Notes: generated by a model from the letters alone, not told the origin. Counted from the stretch's first letter, positions 26,199 through 39,133 are shown. The stretch is DNA of 64,000 bases from Chamaecyparis obtusa (GCA_027943335.1 BSBK01005139.1:964001-1028000); one strand, 5' to 3'. A program made the numbers and translations.

Positions 26199-29100
26199 GT
26201 GGTAGTAAGGAAGCAAGGAAAAGAAGTTCTAAACATCCAATTAGTAAGGAGTGATGCGTGTAAGCCACCAAAATTCCAAGTTGTACCAGAAAGCATAGTG
26301 AAGGGAGATCTCTCAAGAGCCCTGTCATCAAATACACCAAATTTCTTGATGATACATGATGTGCACAAAAGCTACATGTGTAAGATTAGAGATATTGGAG
26401 ATTATAATTTGAGAGAGGCTTACAACAGGTTGTGTATCAACAAAGTGTTGAAGATAGAACATCAACAAGTTGTTAAGAAAGAGTTAGTGCATGCCCTAGA
26501 TTTCTCTCAGAACTTCAAAATTAAATGGATCAAGATTGTTTTTGAGTAGAGTTAATTACATTAAAATGTGGTTGGAGAATGGTTCAAGCAAGATCACCAT
26601 GGCAATGATTCACCGAGTCGCCAGTTATCCCATTCTTACCAGGAAGAAAACTATGAGATGCCAAATCAAAGAGGTCATTCAAGATAACACACAGGTAGTA
26701 TGGAATAAGAGAGGAATCACAATTTCTACGATTATAGATTTGGAGATAGATTTTGTAGTGAGAGTTATCACTCACAAATTTTATCATTCAAGAAGGTTAG
26801 ATAGTGTTCCCTACATTGCAATTGATCAAGTATGGAAGACGGTAAACAAAGATCATTCTTATGATCTTGCCAAGCTCCAGTTGGCCTAGCTTGCTGAGAA
26901 CCTAACATCAATTAGGAAGGCTAAGAATTCAATGTATAACTTCATTTCCCTAATCATTTTTTAATTATTCTATGTACAAAATAGTTTTCCTACTATAGGA
27001 GATGTTGTATGGAGTAAGGACCGACTAGTAACCCCGTAAATCAATGAGTTTATTCATCAGTTAGGTGACAATTTTAATAGTGTGATGGATAGTTATTTTG
27101 TTGAATTCAAGAAGATGAGAAAGAGAAGTAGAATCCCAATATCCCTAGTAGAGAAACACTACAATGATATTTATTTTCTAGTGGATACTGATCACACTTA
27201 TGTTTAGGCTATTGTTCCTAGGGTATCATGACTAAGGCCATTACCCTATGAGGTTAATGTAGATGAGACATCAGAAACAATAACTACCCTACTTGTGAAA
27301 GACATTGATAAGAAAGAAAAACCTTTTGGAACTTATGAAGAGTTTAAGTCCAAAATTACTATGGGATTGAAGTCTGCAACCCTGAAAAGGAAAAGAAAGA
27401 AAATAGTTAAGAATATAGAGAAGATTCTAGGTGAAGGAGAAGATGAGAATGCACCTCTTGAGATTACATAAGGTCAGGGGGAGGATATGTCTAGTGAATT
27501 TGAAGACAATAAAGAGGAGGATGTAGGAATGAAAAATAAAGGCAAGGAGGTAATGGTTACCAACCTAGTAAAAGGAAAACCCAGAAACCAATGCCTACCC
27601 CTCCTACTACATTAAGACCAAGAACTAGGGAATCCTCAAATTCCACAACTACCAAGCCCCAAAGGAAAACACTAGCAGAAAGCACTGAAGGGGAAAGTCC
27701 AAGAAAAAGAAAACCAGTGCAAACGAGAGATGTGATGAGTCATCCTAAGAAGAAGTCAAGAAGGAAGTTAGTATTGCAGAAGGAGGATGATGGTGAAGAT
27801 AAGAAAAATATAGATGATAATACAAAGTTGAAAGTGGCATCACAAAGACATCCAACTAGTGTGGATGAAATATTCCAAAATATGAAAAGCATTGTAAGAT
27901 TAGTAGGTTTTAAGTTTATCAAATTTGAAAAATTAAGTAAAGATGACAAAGAAAAAGTTAAAAAGCCTATGTTATAAATGATATGCACATTTAAGATGAC
28001 ACCTCTGGAGATTGGAAATCTCATCCCTAAAGAAATTTTTACCATAATTTATTAGAAATGGTAGTATGCCATCATAACAAAAAGATAGATAAGGGAAGGC
28101 ACCTTAGCTCAAATTATACCTAAATTAACAGTAAAGAAAATAAAGGGATATATGGAGCAATATAGAAATAGGTTTGTACCTAAGCTCAGGGCTTACTCCA
28201 TTTTGAAATGTAATGTTGATGAAGTTGTCACCCAAAGTACAAGGTTGTGTAAAATCATTTTTGGGTTATTAACTGATAAGAGCACACAACAAGGTGAAGG
28301 AACATCCAGCCAAGTGGAACTGGATAACAAAGAAGATATTGATGAGCCTCAAAACCTTGAGGAAGAGGAAAGAAAGATGGTAAAGTGATTGGATCAGATG
28401 TGATCACTATTGAGGACATACCTAAAGACACACAAATTAATCAAAATGCATTGACTGGGGAAGAAATAAAGAGCCAAATCCTTGTCGAGGGAGCCTTAAT
28501 CACTTTCTACTAAGTACCATTCCAATTCTCATATAGGTACATGACTATACAAGGATTGAGGTTACATCAACTATAGACACTAAACCTAAAACCTCCCACA
28601 TGGTCACAGTTGAACAAAAGATCACACAGAGTTCCAGTGCCAAGGAATAAGACAAGCCAACAATCATGATAGAAAATGCACCTATCGAGGAAGACAATAA
28701 AGGTAAAGGAGAGGAGAACTTAAAAGAAAAAGTAGATAAGTCTGCAACATCAATTTTACAACCTCATATTGAGGAAGAATAGAAGATTAAGGAGAAAATC
28801 ACTAAGGAGCAAGAGCTTATCCAAGCCTTAGTATAGTTTATCAACTTCTGGATTAGATTGTGTAGAGTTTTTTTAACCATCAACATTTTAGATCATACTA
28901 CATGATCCATCATCATTTTTTGTTCTTCTTGATATTTAGCATCTTGATGATGGATCATGTAGTATGATCCAAAATGTTGATGGTTAAAAAAACTCTACAC
29001 AATCTAATCTAGAAGCTGATATCTTATAAATGGATTGTGGAAATCTCATAGACTTAGTATAGTTTCTGAGTGGCACTAAACCAAAGAATAAATCACATAA

Positions 29101-29788
29101 TAAAAAGGAAAAGTCTCCTGCCACACAGGTAACACTTGATTAAGTTATAGTGATTCTAAAGTGGGACACTAATAACTTGACATATGAGAAAATAAAAATT
29201 TTGCAAGATCTCTTGAAGAAGAAATGAAAGCAAGAATAATTAAGGAGAGAACATCAACAGAAGTAGGTACTGCATGAAATAAAAGTTATATTTGTAGAAA
29301 CCTTTGAAATGGATGATGTGAATGAGAATTCACCTAATTTGGAACAATTGGTTCATATTATTAAGAAGGTGAAAAATGATGATAGTGAAGCCAATGAAAA
29401 GCTTATGCGGTGGTTAGAAAGAAATTTTGAGACAAAGGTACTTGAAAAGGTCTCAACTGAGATAGTCATCAAATAAGTCAAACTTTTTGCCATAGTGAAT
29501 AATTTAGAAGAGGTTGTACAGAATGTCTATTCTTTGTACAAGAAAATTTTTAATGTAGAAACCTTCACTAAGGATAATCAAGATTTGATTGATAAACTAC
29601 AACTAGACTTGAAGTGTACTAGTCATTCACTACACATGGATGCAAGTTCCAACTCCATTCATTTCACAAGGTTACTTCATGCACAAGGGAGATTAGCTGA
29701 GTTGATGGATAATGATGGGAGAATAAGAGCCAAACTAATCTCCATAAAGAAAATATTAACACCTCATCTAGAGGTTATGAAGAAATAA
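26199..29788 (+). pseudogene. Decayed PMD-like/coiled-coil ORF of element B
   Basis: Broken into several frames by frameshifts (the first between 26549 and 26560) and stops. The first segment (26199-26549) includes NTPNFLMIHDVHKSYM, which aligns with RTPLGVMHVEDIHTYI in element A. The next, from 26536, has IKMWLENGSSKITMAMIHRV, matching the FWVGEDPIQITNDLIYEM stretch of element A and the PMD-like signature. The middle (27300-28000) is Lys/Glu/Pro-rich (PKKKSRRKLV). The end (29495-29788) is helical and coiled-coil-like. It is therefore a homologue of the ORF at 9555-12725 in a different LTR family. The function is unknown and no pol motif is present. Confidence 0.65.
28839..29021. repeat. 183-bp foldback hairpin
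   Basis: Two 77-base arms (28839-28915 and 28945-29021) are reverse complements with about three mismatches, around a 29-base loop. The arms contain TTAGATTGTGTAGAG and ATCATACTACATGATCC. It interrupts the ORF of element B. A 13-base direct repeat CTTAGTATAGTTT occurs before it (28828) and again near 29052. It could be a MITE-like foldback element or an inverted duplication. Confidence 0.9.
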
Positions 29789-30245
29789 TTGGCGTTGGCA
29801 AAGGAGTTAGTATAAAGATATCATCATCTCTCTATTGTCAAGAGTTTGGTTGATCTAGCTGCCTAGCTAGAAATCAAGATAGGGTTCTGTAAGGTCTGGA
29901 TGGTACAATACCTTAGAAATGATCATGTAGCTCCACAAACCATTTTTGGATAAGTATTTTATTACCCCTACACTCCAGCAGCTTCAAGTGACAAAAATAA
30001 GGGAGAAATAATAAGATCAGTCATGATATAGTGAGGAACGTATATACAGTGATCATCGAAGAAGAGATATAGAAAGGTATGACTTACTGTAGTGTAATGT
30101 AAATATATTCATTGTATGTCAAAATTCATGTATATATAGTATAGTCATTGTGAAGACCAAGTCAAAGTCTTAGAGGGAGTACTCAAACTATAAGTACTAT
30201 CTTGCAATGTAAATATCATGAAAAAGAGTTTTTGCCACTAATGTC

Positions 30246-30256
30246 AAAGGGGGAGA
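30246..30256 (+). promoter_or_regulatory. Polypurine tract of element B
   Basis: AAAGGGGGAGA directly before the 3' LTR, preceded by ACTAATGTC, as in element A. Confidence 0.85.
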
Positions 30257-30257
30257 T

Positions 30258-31495
30258 TGTTGATCCCTATGTTATGTTGTCTATTAGTGTTTAAAACTTA
30301 GTCATTTTCAAGGAAAACTTGGTCAGTCATCACTATGACCGAGCCATCTTGTAAAGGTTGAGTTATGTTTAGACTTGTATTTTGTATAGTTACCGAGTAG
30401 TAGTTACTATAGAGAAAGTTAGAGGTCATCGAGTACTTTAGTAGTTGTCGAGTAGTGTATATGCTGAGTTATATAGAAGAGTCAGTGTTAAGCACCAGTA
30501 TATGAAGAATAGTTTTGATCAAGCATCAAAGAATTCATATGCTGAGCAAGATAGTTTTGACATATGTGTTTGTAATGGCACAAACACCAAGGTAAACCAT
30601 TTTGGCCGACTTCGATGTGAGATTTAATGATTTTTTAAGGATTCAAGGAGTTGATTACACCTTGTATTTCTAATCATTAATCCCTATGTAAGCCATGTAA
30701 CCTATCAAAAAAAGGGAATGCTTAAGCAGCATAAGTAATGAATCTAGATCATTGATCTTGATCTAGGAGCCTGATAAGATATTTATATAAGGTGAGATCT
30801 AAACCCTAAAATGATGTATGCAAGGAAGGAGAACAAAGGAAATCTCATGTACGTGGAACAGAGAAGTATTTTGATTATCAAATAAAAATATCAAGCAGAG
30901 TGACCGAGAAGAGCAGTGAAGGACTAAAAAGAGCTATATTTTATTTTGAGATCATATAAGAATTGGAAAGAGGAGATCTATAATCAACATCTATAGTGCA
31001 AACCGAAGGATCAAGTACTGATACATTTTAGCAAGTGAATCAGGGTAAATCTCTTAATAGAGTAGTCCTAATAGGCTTTCATTAATCTCTTAATTGAGTG
31101 CTTACTTAGTTATAAGTTTCAAATCCTTTAATCAAGGTAGATTGTATAAGTTTGTAAGCTCTTAACAGGGTAGACCCCTCACAGGGTAGATCATCAGAAG
31201 TGATCAAACATTGTAGCCCTAGAAGGCACACTTTATACTGCAATAGTGAAGATTTTTGGGTGTCATCCTCACCCCAATTTTACCTTTCAAGGGTTTCTGG
31301 GTAACCAAAATCTTTGTGTTATGTGTTTCATTTGATGGATGAAGTTAGAATGTTAGATCTATTTTAGTATTGAAATTCATGTTTATGGTATGTATGTGGA
31401 ATCAGTTTTAAAGTATCAAATATTAGAGATATTTGATTTCCCCACCCCCCCCCCCCCCCCCCCCTCAATATCTCACTTTCCTTAGATTTCCTACA
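30258..31495 (+). repeat. 3' LTR of element B
   Basis: 1238 bp, TGTTGATCCC...TTTCCTACA, paired with 23002-24220. The poly-C tract has grown to more than 20 C here (31445-31464). TAAAG follows immediately. Confidence 0.93.
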
Positions 31496-31590
31496 TAAAG
31501 ATTCAAGATTTTTTAAAAAAAAAAATTGTTTAGTTTATTTAGAAATTTTATTTCTTAAACTTTAATAAATAGTATTAATGTATTATAATA

Positions 31591-31870
<280 letters not shown>

Positions 31871-32435
31871 TTATATATAGATATATTGTAGGATATAAAA
31901 ATATATCTTTCTAGGATATATTTTTATATGTTTTATTTTTTTGGAAGTGTTGATGTGTGGAAAATGTTATAGACATGCAAACTTAATAAAACATGAATAC
32001 TTATCTTGAAAAGGAGCAGACTCAGAAATCACTATTTTCTGGTTCCTGTGTTCAGTTTCAGGAAATTATGCAACTAGATCTATCCTCAAAATGCAGAAAT
32101 AGAGAAAACCTAGAAACCTTCTGTCTTTCTTAGAGAGGTCGACCTTGACCCAAAATAGGGGTAAGATCTTACCCCGGGGCACAATCTTACCCCTAAAAGT
32201 CAAACTTGACCTACACTATTCTGATAGAAATTTTGTTCATGGACCCCGAAAGTTCACGGAAAAGGGTACTCAGACATGAATTTCAATTCATTGTCCTGCA
32301 CCTATACATGTAAGAAAAAGGGTTTTTTTGTTTGTATGAGGGGTTTGTGATGTAGGACATGTAAGGAGGATCCAATTAAGGATAGTCCAAACAAGAAGCC
32401 AAGCACCACCATGCAGAATAACACAACAAGAATAT
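31871..32435. other. Unassigned flank with a GATC-centred palindrome
   Basis: No coding signal. A perfect 18-bp palindrome, GGGGTAAGATCTTACCCC, lies at 32158-32175. The block ends where the large LTR begins (TGGTAG at 32436). Confidence 0.5.
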
Positions 32436-32679
32436 TGGTAGTTTTTCCCAATTTTTGAGGTTGCATTTCAAAATTTTGATTCCTTAGAGTTTTCCCTATT
32501 TTTTGTGTTGAAAATATCCTGTAATTCTCCATTCCCAGAAGTTGAAATTTGATCAAAATTGAGAAACCCTTAGTGCTAGGTCAAATATGCTTAAAAATCC
32601 TAAAAACCCTAGAAAAACCTAGTCGAGTTCTATTTTGTTGTTACTTTTTTAAATCACTTAAGAAACCTTTCCGCATGTG

Positions 32680-33890
32680 TCTTTTATCAGTCGCTTAGTC
32701 TCCTAAGAAATCTGGTATATTCCTTTTAATCAAGTGACATCCTGAAACCCTTTAGTTGCGTGATCTCTTCAAATTATAAGAATATTCCCTTTTTACAAGC
32801 GACTTAGCAGATGTTTTCAGTCAGGAAGTCTCCAAATGGTTTGAATTGCTTTATGAGATCTAGTGACTACATTGAAAAATGTTTTAAGTGTAACTATATT
32901 CACCCAGTCTCTAGATCCAATATATCCTCAGTTGGGTAGTCTCTAGATAAAATGGTGAAATAATAAATCTTTCAGCGACTATGAAATGACTATAGTTGTC
33001 AAGCCTCTAGATGTGATAAATCAGTGATATGTTCATATAGTTGCTAGATCTCTTGAGGAAATCAAATTCAAGGTAATGATCTTGAGATTGCATGACCACC
33101 GTTTATTCTCTCTTTTAAAAGGCAAGATCTTACGACTGTCTCTTAATCACTTACTAAAGATGATGTAATCCCAAAAGTCTAGAGATTAAGCAACTACCAT
33201 TCAATTAAGATCATGTGGTCAGTTTTTAATGTCATATATATTTAATATATCAAAGGTTTTGTTTCAAACAATGAGCACCATCACATTAAGATCTTGTGGT
33301 TGGCGTGAAGTCGCAAGATAAAGTCAAGTTTTATTAAAAGTTTCAATGATCAAGATACTTCTATACAGTCGCTAGATCTCCAAATAAGCTAAAATGAATG
33401 ATCTCTAGAAAATTTTGAAAAGTCAACAAGGTTTCAGTGATTAAGAGTCACTATAGTCACCAAGTCTCTCAATGATTCAGATAAAAAGTAAAGCTAATGA
33501 GACTTAAGGAGGGTTGTTAGATTTAGATCTAATGGTAGTCATGAGGTCTCTAAATAGAATCAGTAAATGATAAATCTTTCAGTGACAAGGAGATGGACTA
33601 TAATCGCTGAGTCTCAGAAGGAAAAAATTAAAATATGAGAAAGTGTTGAGAGCCGTCAAATCAAAGATCAACGGTAGTCTCTGAGTCTCTAGATAAAGTC
33701 ATAAAGAGCTAAAATATTTAGCGACTATGATTCTTTCTTTAGTCACCAAGTCTCAAGATAAGTTTTAAAAAGATTAAATCATTTAGCGACTGATAAATTT
33801 CCTTTAGTCACTTAATCTCTAAAAATAATAAAAAAGCGCCAAGTCTTTCAGTAACTATGGGGAGCTATGTGGTCGCTAGGTTGCTAGAAA
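32680..33890 (+). repeat. Dispersed AGTCGC/AGTCTC repeat array in LTR
   Basis: About fifteen degenerate copies of a word like AGTCGCTAAGTCTCTAGA recur at irregular spacing, for example near 32685, 32930, 32993, 33365, 33453, 33603, 33738 and 33806. The same array is in the 3' LTR (about 53670-54880). Many copies have G to A or C to T changes. Similar words (AAGTCGCTAGATATATCC) occur in the LTRs of element D near 46547. Confidence 0.6.
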
Positions 33891-34170
33891 TCAAAATTTG
33901 ATTACCTGTCATTCTCTCAGCTCTCAACTGGTAAATTGAGTGTTGAGCGTGCCAAGAAATGATAGAAGTGATATGAATTATAGAGCTTGAGTCTCAAACA
34001 GTCTAATGCATTCAATTCTTTAGAGTAAATATAGCTAATCATTATTCATTTTAAATTCACCAAGCATTCAGAGAGCTTGAGCTAAAAAGTTATGAGATTT
34101 TCTGAGTTTTCAGCATTACAAGAATTCAAGAGTTCAGAATTCCTACAAGGATTTTTATCAGCTTGTCAGT

Positions 34171-37100
34171 ATGAGTCAGACAGTCATGAGTGGAGCTTCT
34201 ACAAGTAGGGGAACCAAGGACAAAGGTGATACAAAAGGGAAAGAGTGTTACTCAGATGAATTCCTCTCTTTGCTCCTCGGGTCTACGCAAAACAAAAAGG
34301 TTAGTGATGAAATTTTTGCTACTAGCCTAGAAATGTGTAGGGATGCAAAAAAACATGATGTTTCTAGAATGTGTTTATTTAGATATTTTTATAAGAATTG
34401 TGGAAGTCCAGTACTAGTCTCAAACCCTTGGACCTTAGGGTTAGCTAGGTTGATAGTACTAGATGTCTAACTAGACATAGACTTGTTGATTGAATTAGCC
34501 AATAGGTATGACCCCCTGTCAAAGACAATAAGAAAATATGATGGCTTAGCTTTGGTAACATTGGACAGAAATTCATTCATGAAAGCTTTTGGTATACATA
34601 TCCCAATGGCTACTAAGATTAATTTGCAGGCCCAAGCAAATAGATACGTTAGGGACTCAACCCTAGTTTTAAGAGAAATCCAAAATCACATCCCTAAGGC
34701 CTATAAGAATTATATGGCAGCAACACCTGGGACTGCCCCATACTTCTACAAAGACTTAAATTTATACATCAAGTATATTGCATATGGATTGTGCAGAGTG
34801 TTAGGAATTGATGGTGGTGCTGAGAGAATTTCCTCAAACATTCTGATGTTGGTACTACATTTATAGAGTCCCTATGTAAGTAAAGGATATGATTACATAG
34901 GATATGTCATAAATAGAATGCATGAAGTTCTTGAGTCTATTCGAAAGAAGGATCCATCTCCTAGGTTTATGCATTACTCTTTGTTAATGCAACTTATTTT
35001 GTTTATCTTAGGATTAAATTTTCTAGACTTCCTATTAAAGTTTTTCAACTATTAAGGCCTTGTCAGTTTATTGACAAATGGACAAGAAATCATAACTAGG
35101 GTGATTTCTATTATGAGAAAGCCTACAAAATGATTAGAGTTTATGGGTGCCTCTAGCCACCTCATATTCTTCCTTTTTATGTACCACCCAGGATTGCGGT
35201 GCTAGAGTTTATTTGGCAGCTTATGCTAACTGAAAAAGAGCATTTGGCTCCACACAGGAAGGGTACTTTTACCCCAAGACATTTCAAAGTCTGCAACTTC
35301 ACAATTGGGAAGAATGCATTGAATAAAGTAAATGATTGGTTAGGCCACTTCAGAATGAGAGTTGTCTTGTATAGATATGTAGACACTGAGAATTTTATTG
35401 TTATTGCAAGAAAATTCTATACTCCCACCATTCCCATCAATAATAAACATGAGGAATGTCTTGAGGAAGATATTATAAGGAATATCTTGGAGAATGATGA
35501 GGTACAAAGAAGAGCACAACAATTCCAAGATTTGATGTCATTAGAAAAATAGTTAAAACAAAAAAGAATTCCTTTTGGAGGATTCTTCCCTACATTGCCT
35601 TTTTTAAAGAGGTTAGATCAAATGATAGCCAACTATAATTCTTTGGTAAATTCTCTCGAGGACCAAATTGATGATAAGCAGAGAGAAAAGGAAAAACATT
35701 ATACTTCAAAGTATGAAGAAAATAGTGATGATGTTTATTTAGTGCACAACCTTCCTACCATGGAACAACCACCTACAACTAAATAGGGAGCATATGATAA
35801 TGTAGTTGTGGATTTAGCAAAACTTCCAAGTTCTCAGGAAACCAATGAGCCTCCTCTCAAGGAAAAAATTGTAAACAGGAGAGCCTTCCCAAGTAAGAAC
35901 AACTGAAAAGAAAAAAGATAGAGTGGGAGCTCTAATTACTGGCATGAGGACCTATGATCAGCAGTTAAGAAAGAAAATAAGAGAAGAGAAAAGACAACAA
36001 AAGGAAGTTGTAGAAGAAATTGAGTTACCACTTGCTCTGTGTCAAGATGAAAGATTTCTTTATCAGGAAGCTTTCTTGAAAGATGACGATTTCATAAAAA
36101 TTGATGAATTTAAAAATTTCCTCTTATGGCATAAGAAACAACAGGTTTCTTCTAGTGTCCAAATAATAGAAGGCCAAGTGGCAGATGAATCCCTGTAGGA
36201 TTTGAAAGAATATGATCCAAAGTCAGAAAAAATTACCCTTGAAGATACCAGGAGGTTGGTAAAAGCATGCAATATGCTACTTGTGCCTGGCTGGGATCTT
36301 TCCTTTGCCTTCATAATAGATGAAATCAAAAGGATGCCAGATATAAATTTGTCTTTAGAGACTCAGGTTGGGGATATAATAAAAGGATTTTGGTATATCC
36401 CAAAGAACAAAGTATTGGCTATGTAGAGCCTGTATCCTAATGATCAGAACCTTCTCTTTTGAATGTACACAAGAAGTTGGAGGGAGACAAGATTATATGG
36501 TCAATCCACAATACAGGTGACCTTGAGATTTCACAAGTGCTCACCCATTTTTCCAGGTTAAATGAGGATAATTCAAAGCAACTTTCAAATAGGTTTAAAG
36601 GCCTATTTGAAGATTACATTGCCCTTTTCAGGGATAGGTAATTGGATATCATGAAGGAAAAGGCATTGGAAAAAATAGTGGAAGAGCTAACACAACAAAT
36701 AATAAACATGCATGTGATTGCAACTCCACTACCTAAACAGCCTGCACCAACAAAAACTCAAAGTGTAGGTGGAGAAGAAGTTGTTGTAACCATAGAGAAA
36801 GTAAATACAGAGTAGAATGAGGTTGTATTGCATGCCCTAAAAAAAATTTTGCAGCATAGGATTGAAATTTTGAAAAAAAAGGCAGATGTAGTATATACTG
36901 CATATAGTAAATTGCCTGGGCTGCAAGTTGAGGTAAACAATTTTGTTTCTATATTGAATACCTACTATGGAACTTGGTTAGCTAGGACCTCTTTTTTTGA
37001 AAGATTGGTGGCAGTGCAACCCCTAAGGATAGATCTCCCATAAATAGTTTTGCAAGTAGGGGAGGAGATAGAGCAGATAGGAGTAACTTTATATTTCTTT

Positions 37101-37520
37101 AAAGGTAAAGCTAATTAGATTGAGGCAAGGGTAATTATGTTTGGGCCTGATTTCAACAAGTTTATCTCTCAAATAAAGGTAGAAGATGGCATAATAAAGG
37201 ATTTAGATAAGTGGAGATCAAAATTTGATTCTCTGCTGCCTAAGAAAGAGGCCTTCATAAATGACAACAATGAATTGGATATGGATCGCTTCAATGTAAT
37301 TCTTGATGAAGCATTTAAAGATGAGATGGACTTCACTAAGTTCATTATAAATGTCAAGAAAATAGCTGATGCTAGGTGGGAGAGGTAGAAAACACAACTT
37401 CAGAGCATTCAAGAATTTCAGAGGTCAACAAAGGAGGAGGTAGTTGCATTTAACACACTCACCAAGCCCAAGAAGAAAAATCTTGCAGCAGTTGACCTCG
37501 ACTTAATTGATGAAAAGTAA
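34171..37520 (+). pseudogene. LTR-borne PMD-like/coiled-coil ORF, copy 1
   Basis: From ATG 34171 (MSQTVMSGASTSRGTKDKGD) a coding-like stretch of about 1100 codons runs in pieces to 37520, wholly inside the 5' LTR and upstream of its TATA box. The N-terminus is Ser/Gly/Lys-rich, then comes LFRYFYKNCGSPVLVSNPW. Near 34555 VTLDRNSFMKAFGIHI resembles the PMD-like signature seen at 3840 (TVTKEIISKVIGIPI). Conserved-looking segments follow near 35240 (HRKGTFTPRHFKVCNFTIG). The last part (36450-37520) is helical and coiled-coil-like. Stops are mainly TAG, and a deletion near 35005 removed about 150 bp that copy 2 keeps. No pol motif is present. The function is unknown. Confidence 0.65.
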
Positions 37521-37837
37521 AGAGGACACTTGGATATCTGACACTTGACCTATGAGCACAGGGATGATAACTATTTATGAAGAATGGTATAGGTTAGCTT
37601 GAAATGGCAATCACCATATCTCGTAATAACTCAATGAAGTTATCAAGATATCTCTAGACAAAGGTGTCAGTTATCAAAGGAGGAAGATCAGATATCAAAT
37701 GAGTCCAAAAAATTTTTGTCTTTCCACCACCTGAAGGGCCTAAATTATAATTTTTTGTTTTTTGTTTTAGGTTTAGGGCTAAACCATCCGAAGCTTGTTG
37801 CATCCTTACTCATTTAAGGATTCCAAGATGGTTTTAG

Positions 37838-37848
37838 CTATATATAGT
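37838..37848 (+). promoter_or_regulatory. TATA box of the element C LTR
   Basis: CTATATATAGT is followed about 30 bp later by ACCTCATTTTTGAAG and lies about 1 kb before the LTR end, a normal position for the U3/R boundary of an LTR promoter reading into gag. Confidence 0.55.
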
Positions 37849-38870
37849 AGTTGTAACCTCATTTTTGAAGATAATATATAGATGAATATTGAATACAACT
37901 TCTACACAACAAACTTCTCACCTTTGTGTCAAAGCTTATGAGCTTCAAATTTTGTATGTATTGAAACAGGATAATTTTCATTAAAATACACTACAATTTC
38001 TCTCTTATTTTGTGATTGTATCTTTTCTTTTATGTTCTACTCTTGTATGGTTTTATTTTTAAGGCATATAAAAACATACCAGTTGTAAGGAAACTTGTTT
38101 AATTGTTTATGAATTTCTTTCAAGGAAAGGATTAAAAGTTTCATAAATAATTTTAGAGAGTAAACATAATTGTTAGGATTTTGATCATAACAGTATAGGA
38201 GTGATAGGATAGTTTGTAAGGCATTCTATTCAAATTTCATTTAGTTTGTAAGGCATCTTACTATATTTTGTTTGAATTTTTTCTATGGATTTACATTCAA
38301 GAACCACTATTCGTCCAAGGATTAGGCACTAGTTTGATTTTTGTTATGCGGTTATCTATCAATCATAAAAAATAAAGCATACAATTCCAATACATTTTGG
38401 TACTTAGTACATACATATTTTGAAAGGATTGTATTCAAGTAATATATTTCACATTATTGATTCCTTTAAGAGATAATCCAAATGGTTAGCCTTCCTTGAG
38501 TTAAACTCAGAAAAAGAAGAAGGATGAATATCCTTGTGCCACTATTTCATGTTATTACTTTCATAGTTTCCATCCTCATACTCTGTATCAGGATATTCTT
38601 AGATGTTTGCAGAGTACTATTTTATTGAATTAATTTGAAGCATAATAGCATAGCATTGAAGAACCCTAATCCACCATGTGAAATTTACTTGAAATATAGT
38701 AAACTATCTAGGCAATACCCGCCTGAGTCCTGTGGAGCTCGAAGGAGGAGGATCTTATCCAATCCTCATCAATTAGAATATTTCTTGTCAAACTTGAGAG
38801 TTCATCAGTCTGAGAATCAAGCATACCTATTTATCAATTTTTCTCCTAACAAGAAAAAGCTCTAACAAAC

Positions 38871-38888
38871 TGGTGACTCTGCTGGGGA
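38871..38888 (+). promoter_or_regulatory. Primer-binding site of element C
   Basis: TGGTGACTCTGCTGGGGA lies three bases after the LTR end. This is the tRNA-complementary sequence type found in Tat/Ogre-like Gypsy elements (TGGCGACTC...CTGGGGA). I have not verified which tRNA it pairs with. Confidence 0.75.
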
Positions 38889-39133
38889 TTTGCTACAATC
38901 AATTATAAATAACGCAGGTTTTAAGTTGAGCTAGACTCCTGGCCTACTTATTTCAAACTAGTTAGTTACCATTGAAACACAAAGTTGTTTCTTTTTCTCT
39001 AAGTCACTCTTTCCTTTGCAAAGCTCATCTACATTTCATTGAGGGGTAGTGTTCTAAAATTCCCAACCCAGTTGGGTGGCAACTCAAAAAGATCTCTATA
39101 CTAGTACTAATCAAGAAATCACCTTTTCTTACA

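Larger units (their letters stand above)
23002..31495 (+). mobile_element. Complete pol-less LTR retrotransposon, element B
   Basis: Two LTRs (23002-24220 and 30258-31495) enclose a 6.0-kb internal region, and perfect 5-bp target duplications TAAAG lie at 22997-23001 and 31496-31500. A tRNA-Met primer site (24222-24234) and a polypurine tract (30246-30256) set the orientation. Inside are gag (coiled coil, five knuckles) and a long decayed non-pol ORF homologous to that of element A. No reverse transcriptase, integrase or protease motif is visible. A 183-bp hairpin (28839-29021) sits inside the second ORF. Confidence 0.92.
32436..38867 (+). repeat. 5' LTR of element C (6.4 kb, carries an ORF)
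   Basis: It starts TGGTAGTTTTTCCC and ends AGCTCTAACA, directly before a primer site. The first 3.5 kb recur at 53425-56976. The first 1.5 kb (32680-33890) hold many degenerate copies of an AGTCGC-n-AGTCTC word. A sense ORF spans 34171-37520. A TATA box is at 37838-37848, so most of the LTR (about 5.4 kb) is U3. Relative to the 3' copy, this LTR has lost about 150 bp near 35005. Confidence 0.8.
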
